Shown in pieces: positions 60,850 to 64,000 of a DNA stretch of 64,000 nucleotides. Position 1 is the stretch's first letter; every line of letters begins with the position of its first letter. Source of the DNA: Mumia sp. Pv4-285 (GTDB lineage Bacteria; Actinomycetota; Actinomycetes; Propionibacteriales; Nocardioidaceae); the NCBI RefSeq assembly GCF_041320275.1, contig NZ_CP162023.1:3968001-4032000 (forward strand). The letters are read 5' to 3'. The notes under the pieces are model-generated. The model was given only the letters and a program-made list of their open reading frames with translations, made no database searches and was not told where the DNA came from. Made by a program: the position numbers and the translations under genes.

Positions 60850-62399
60850 TGCAGTCCCAGCACTCCTCGCCGTGCCTCCGCCGCGCGGAGGCGGCTCTTG
60901 GAGATCTCGCCCGTCGTGGTGTGCGGGAGCGAGTCGGCCACGACGATCTCACGCGGCACCTTGAACCGGGCGAGCCGCCCGCGAGCGAACTCGCGGAGCC
61001 CCTCGGCGAACGCCTCCGGATCGTCGACGCCCCGGGAAGGGACGACGTACGCCCTCACGGCCTCGCCGGTCTCGCGGTCCTCGACGCCGACGACCGCGAC
61101 CTCCGCGATCCCCGGCGCATCGGCGAGCACCTCCTCGACCTCGCGAGGAAACACGTTGAAGCCGGACACGATGACGAGCTCACGGAGCCGGTCGACCAGC
61201 GTGAGGTCGCCGTCGGCGTCCAAGATGCCGATGTCGCCCGTCGCGAACCAACCGTCCTCGTCCGGACCGCCCGCGCCGTCCGGCCAGAACCCGCTGAGCA
61301 GGTTGGGGCCGCGCAGCCAGATCTCTCCCGGGTCTCCGAGCTCGGAGTCGGCGCCGTCCTTGTCGACCAGCCGGAGCTCGAGTCCGGCCACGGGAGCGCC
61401 GACGGATCCTGGCTTGGTGGGCCGGCCGAGCGTCGTGGTCACCACGGGTGCGGCCTCCGTGAGGCCGTACCCCTGCTGCAGCTGGTGCCCTGCGGTGGTG
61501 CTGAACTCCTCGACGAGGTCCGGCTCGATGGGGGCCGCGCCGCTCAGGACGACACGGACGTCGGCCAGTGCGGCCTGGACACCGGGGCGGCCGCTCCAGG
61601 CCACGACGACCGGCGGCGCGACCGGGACGACCGTCACCCTCTCGCGAGCCACGACGTCGAGCGTGCTCTGTGGGTCGAAGCGGTCGACGAGGACCGAGGT
61701 CGCCCCCTGCCGGACCGCCTGGATCAGCACGGCGCTCAGCGCGAACACGTGGAAGAGCGGCAGCATGACGACCACGACGTCGTCGGGACGGATCGCGGGC
61801 GGGTCGATGGCAGCGACCTGGTCGAGGTTCGCGAGCAGGGCCCGGTGGCTGAGCACGACGATGCGCTGCTCGGTGGACGTGCCCGACGTCGACATCAGCA
61901 GCGCGGTGGCCTCGGGGTCCTGCGGCGCGGGCGGGAGGCCGCGAGGCCCAGGGCTCACCTGCAGGATGTCGGCGAACGACCGGACCGAGCCGGACGTCTC
62001 CGTACCGTCGGCCGCGCCCGCGACCACCGTGAGCAGGCCGGCGCGCGCGAACAACGGAGCCCAGTCGGGGTCGCAGACCACCACGCGTACGCCGGTCGTC
62101 GCGCACAGCGCAGCGACCTCGTCGTGCGGCGCACGGGGGTTGGCGGGAACCACGACGAGCCCGAGACGCAGCGCGGCGAAGCAGACGACCGGTAGCTCGA
62201 TCCGGTTGGAGAGGACGAGCGCGACGCGCTGCCCGGCGACCAGACCCTGGGCCGACAACCACGCCGCCGCCCGCGAGACCTGCGCGTCGAACGCGGCCCA
62301 CGTCAGGGTGCGGCGCGGGCCGTATCCCTCCACGAACGCCACGCCGTCCGGGGTCCGCTCTGCCTGCTGCCGGACAAGCTCCGCGACGTTCACCGTCAT
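60846..62399 (-). CDS. AMP-dependent acyl-CoA synthetase/ligase
   Basis: A 517-residue ANL-family ligase. Motifs: LLMSTSGTSTEQRIVVLSHR (phosphate loop, with TEQ in place of the usual PK), QGYGLTEAAPVV, FATGDIGILDADGDLTLVDR and a C-terminal TTTGEISKSRLR. The loop departs from the usual SGTTGxPKG, so kinetics may differ. Substrate unknown, probably a fatty acid. ATG at 62399 has no clear ribosome site. Confidence 0.88.
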   Translation of the reverse strand: MTVNVAELVRQQAERTPDGVAFVEGYGPRRTLTWAAFDAQVSRAAAWLSAQGLVAGQRVALVLSNRIELPVVCFAALRLGLVVVPANPRAPHDEVAALCATTGVRVVVCDPDWAPLFARAGLLTVVAGAADGTETSGSVRSFADILQVSPGPRGLPPAPQDPEATALLMSTSGTSTEQRIVVLSHRALLANLDQVAAIDPPAIRPDDVVVVMLPLFHVFALSAVLIQAVRQGATSVLVDRFDPQSTLDVVARERVTVVPVAPPVVVAWSGRPGVQAALADVRVVLSGAAPIEPDLVEEFSTTAGHQLQQGYGLTEAAPVVTTTLGRPTKPGSVGAPVAGLELRLVDKDGADSELGDPGEIWLRGPNLLSGFWPDGAGGPDEDGWFATGDIGILDADGDLTLVDRLRELVIVSGFNVFPREVEEVLADAPGIAEVAVVGVEDRETGEAVRAYVVPSRGVDDPEAFAEGLREFARGRLARFKVPREIVVADSLPHTTTGEISKSRLRAAEARRGVLGLQ

Positions 62400-62449
62400 G
62401 GCGACGAGTCTGGCACAGCAGAGTCTCCGTGCAAGGTCGCGTGCCTCGG

Positions 62450-62455
62450 TAGGCT
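62450..62455 (+). promoter_or_regulatory. -10 box for the leaderless HAD-IB gene
   Basis: TAGGCT, seven bases, GTG at 62463. Confidence 0.4.
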
Positions 62456-62462
62456 CACCCCC

Positions 62463-63356
62463 GTGGACCCACACGAGTACCACCGGCCGCGCAACCCCCG
62501 CGCACGCAACCTCCGCGCACGCTCGATGCTGGCGGGCGAGGCGTCCGCTGCGGCCGCCGAGGTCGAGAACGCGTTCGCGGTCCCGCCGGACACGACCGCC
62601 GCCGCGTTCTTCGACGTCGACAACACGGTCATGCAGGGCGCCTCGCTGTTCCATCTGGCTCGCGGACTCTACAAGCGGAAGTTCTTCACGACCGGCGAGC
62701 TCGCGAGCGCTGCCTGGAAGCAGGCCTACTTCCGGTTCGCCGGGGTCGAGGACCCGGAGCACGTCGAGTCCGCGCGGGCCGCCGCGCTCACGTTCATCGC
62801 CGGCCACCCGGTCAGCGAGCTCGAGCTGGTCGGCAACGAGATCTTCGACGAGACGATGGCCGGCCGGATCTGGCCGGGCACCCGCGCGCTCGCCCAGATG
62901 CACCTGGACGAGGGTCAGCAGGTCTGGCTCGTCACCGCGGCGCCCGTCGAGATCGCGCGGATCATCGCACGCCGGCTCGGCCTGACCGGTGCACTGGGGA
63001 CGGTCGCGGAGTCGGTCGACGGCGTCTACACCGGACGGCTCGTCGGCGACATGCTTCACGGTCCGGCGAAGGCCGAGGCGGTCGTCGCGCTTGCGCGGCA
63101 GGAGGGGTTCGACCTCGCCCGCTGCTCGGCGTACTCCGACTCGTCCAACGACCTCCCGATGCTCTCGCTCGTCGGACACCCCTGCGCGGTCAACCCGGAC
63201 TCCCGTCTGCGCGACCACGCACGGCGCAGCGGGTGGGAGATCCACGACTACCGGACCGGGCGCAAAGCGGCGAAGGCCGGGATGCTCGGTGCCGCCGTCG
63301 CCGGGGCGCTCACCGGCGCGGCTCTCGCCGTCGCACGAGCCCGCCGGGTCAGATGA
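62463..63356 (+). CDS. HAD-IB family hydrolase (SerB-like)
   Basis: A 297-residue HAD phosphatase. Motif I FFDVDNTVMQGAS, motif II LVTAAPVEIAR and motif IV YSDSSNDLPML are clear, with the HAD-IB Asn following the second Asp. A C-terminal Ala-rich hydrophobic stretch (AGMLGAAVAGALTGAALAVA) may touch the membrane. Such proteins often stand beside or are fused to PlsC acyltransferases, as here (convergent, 8-bp overlap), suggesting phospholipid metabolism. GTG at 62463 is supported by the -10 box; an ATG at 62526 is possible. Confidence 0.88.
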   Translation: MDPHEYHRPRNPRARNLRARSMLAGEASAAAAEVENAFAVPPDTTAAAFFDVDNTVMQGASLFHLARGLYKRKFFTTGELASAAWKQAYFRFAGVEDPEHVESARAAALTFIAGHPVSELELVGNEIFDETMAGRIWPGTRALAQMHLDEGQQVWLVTAAPVEIARIIARRLGLTGALGTVAESVDGVYTGRLVGDMLHGPAKAEAVVALARQEGFDLARCSAYSDSSNDLPMLSLVGHPCAVNPDSRLRDHARRSGWEIHDYRTGRKAAKAGMLGAAVAGALTGAALAVARARRVR

Positions 63357-64000
63357 AGGGGTGGCCGCGGTCGACGAGGAGCGCGTACAACGTCTGCTGG
63401 ATCGTCTCCCGCACCTGGTCGGTCACGTTGAAGACGAGCATCGGGTCGTCCGCGGCCTCGGGCGGGTACGCGTCCGTCCGGACGGGCTCCCCGAACTCGA
63501 TGATCCACTTGCTCGGCAGCGGGATCATCCCGAGCGGGCCGAGCCACGGGAAGAACGGGGTGATCGGCACGTACGGGATCCCGAGCAGGCGGGCCAGCGA
63601 CGGGACGTTGCCGACGAGCGGATAGATCTCCTCGGCGCCGACGATCGACACCGGGACGATCGGCACGCCGGCACGCATCGCCGCCGAGACGAACCCGCCC
63701 CGGCCGAAGCGCTGCAGCTTGTAGCGCTCGCTGTACGGCTTGCCGATGCCCTTGAAGCCCTCCGGCCAGACACCGACGATGTGCCCGTCGCCGAGCAGCC
63801 GTTCGGCGTCCTCGTTGCAGGCCAGCGTGGCGCCCATCTTGCGGGCGAGCTCGCCGACGAAGGGCAGGTCGAACACGAGGTCGGCGCCGAGCAGCCGGAG
63901 CGTACGGTGCGCGTGGTCGTTGACGGTCAGCATCGTCATCAGGGCGTCGACCGGGACGGTGCCGGAGTGGTTCGCGACCACGAGCGCGCCACCGTCGGAC
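63349..64000 (-). CDS. Lysophospholipid (1-acylglycerol-3-phosphate) acyltransferase, partial
   Basis: The C-terminal 216 or so residues of a PlsC-family acyltransferase; the N-terminus lies beyond the right edge. The catalytic motif reads NHSGTVPVD, a variant of NHxxxxD, and GVWPEGFKGIGKPY is the second acyltransferase block. It would acylate a lysophospholipid using acyl-CoA, the product line of the fatty acid synthase. True start not visible. Confidence 0.9.
   Translation of the reverse strand, partial: SDGGALVVANHSGTVPVDALMTMLTVNDHAHRTLRLLGADLVFDLPFVGELARKMGATLACNEDAERLLGDGHIVGVWPEGFKGIGKPYSERYKLQRFGRGGFVSAAMRAGVPIVPVSIVGAEEIYPLVGNVPSLARLLGIPYVPITPFFPWLGPLGMIPLPSKWIIEFGEPVRTDAYPPEAADDPMLVFNVTDQVRETIQQTLYALLVDRGHPFI

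Noticed and set aside
1-64000. Prophage, integrative element or horizontally acquired island
   Set aside because: Base composition and codon use look uniform, gene content is core metabolism, and no integrase, transposase, attachment repeat or tRNA was seen.

Overview
The window is 64 kb of very GC-rich, densely packed chromosome from an actinobacterium. The supporting signs are a single-chain type I fatty acid synthase with a coupled acpS, a rex-hemA-hemC-hemD-hemB operon, a menaquinone pathway, many GTG starts (and one TTG), and frequent ATGA/GTGA stop-start overlaps. I infer a Nocardioidaceae-like genome (Nocardioides, Aeromicrobium or relatives), but no 16S gene is present to prove it. 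I saw no tRNA, rRNA, CRISPR array, insertion sequence or prophage, and no gene-free stretch longer than about 300 bases.

Layout. 1-3138: start of an aldehyde dehydrogenase (cut by the window edge), an alpha/beta hydrolase and a GMC oxidoreductase. 3229-21149: a lipid block with FAS-I, acpS, a TetR regulator, a secreted subtilase, an acyl-CoA carboxylase beta subunit with a free-standing biotinyl protein, an acyl-CoA synthetase, and an AurF-like diiron oxygenase with its ferredoxin-reductase. 21204-29234: menaquinone genes menD, menC, menE and menA, interrupted by a HAD phosphatase, a formylglycine-generating enzyme and a DUF222-HNH protein. 29251-32867: hemerythrin, PhoD, dienelactone hydrolase and a TMEM175-type channel. 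32911-37644: a glycerolipid cluster with a lipid kinase, an alkyl-DHAP-synthase-like flavoprotein, TetR and glycerol-3-phosphate dehydrogenase. 37634-47307: cysteine desulfhydrase-like enzyme, DUF4229 protein, Ser/Thr kinase, ABC exporter, two-component system, threonine dehydratase-like enzyme and a small membrane protein. 47320-53310: cytochrome c maturation (ccdA, tlpA/resA, resB, ccsB) with a histidine phosphatase and hemL. 53549-54823: a lytic transglycosylase. 54829-60463: the rex-hem operon. 60595-64000: glutaredoxin, an acyl-CoA ligase, a HAD-IB hydrolase and a PlsC-type acyltransferase cut by the right edge.

How the genes work together. One theme is membrane lipid supply: malonyl-CoA formation, FAS-I, ACP activation, acyl-CoA ligases, lysophosphatidate acyltransferase and the glycerolipid cluster. 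The other is the respiratory chain: haem, menaquinone, cytochrome c maturation and the NADH sensor Rex.

The most notable non-coding signals are these. Four copies of the palindrome TGAGG-N4-CCTCA lie as pairs in front of FAS-I and in front of the carboxylase, and look like an operator linking the two. A perfect 14-bp hairpin buries the hemL ribosome binding site. A 13-nt palindrome sits between the -35 and -10 boxes of the diiron oxygenase operon. A Rex-type operator covers the rex -35 region. At least thirteen genes have a TANNNT box 6-7 bases before the start codon, the signature of leaderless mRNAs. A 32-bp REP-like repeat occurs once between genes and once inside the FAS-I coding sequence.
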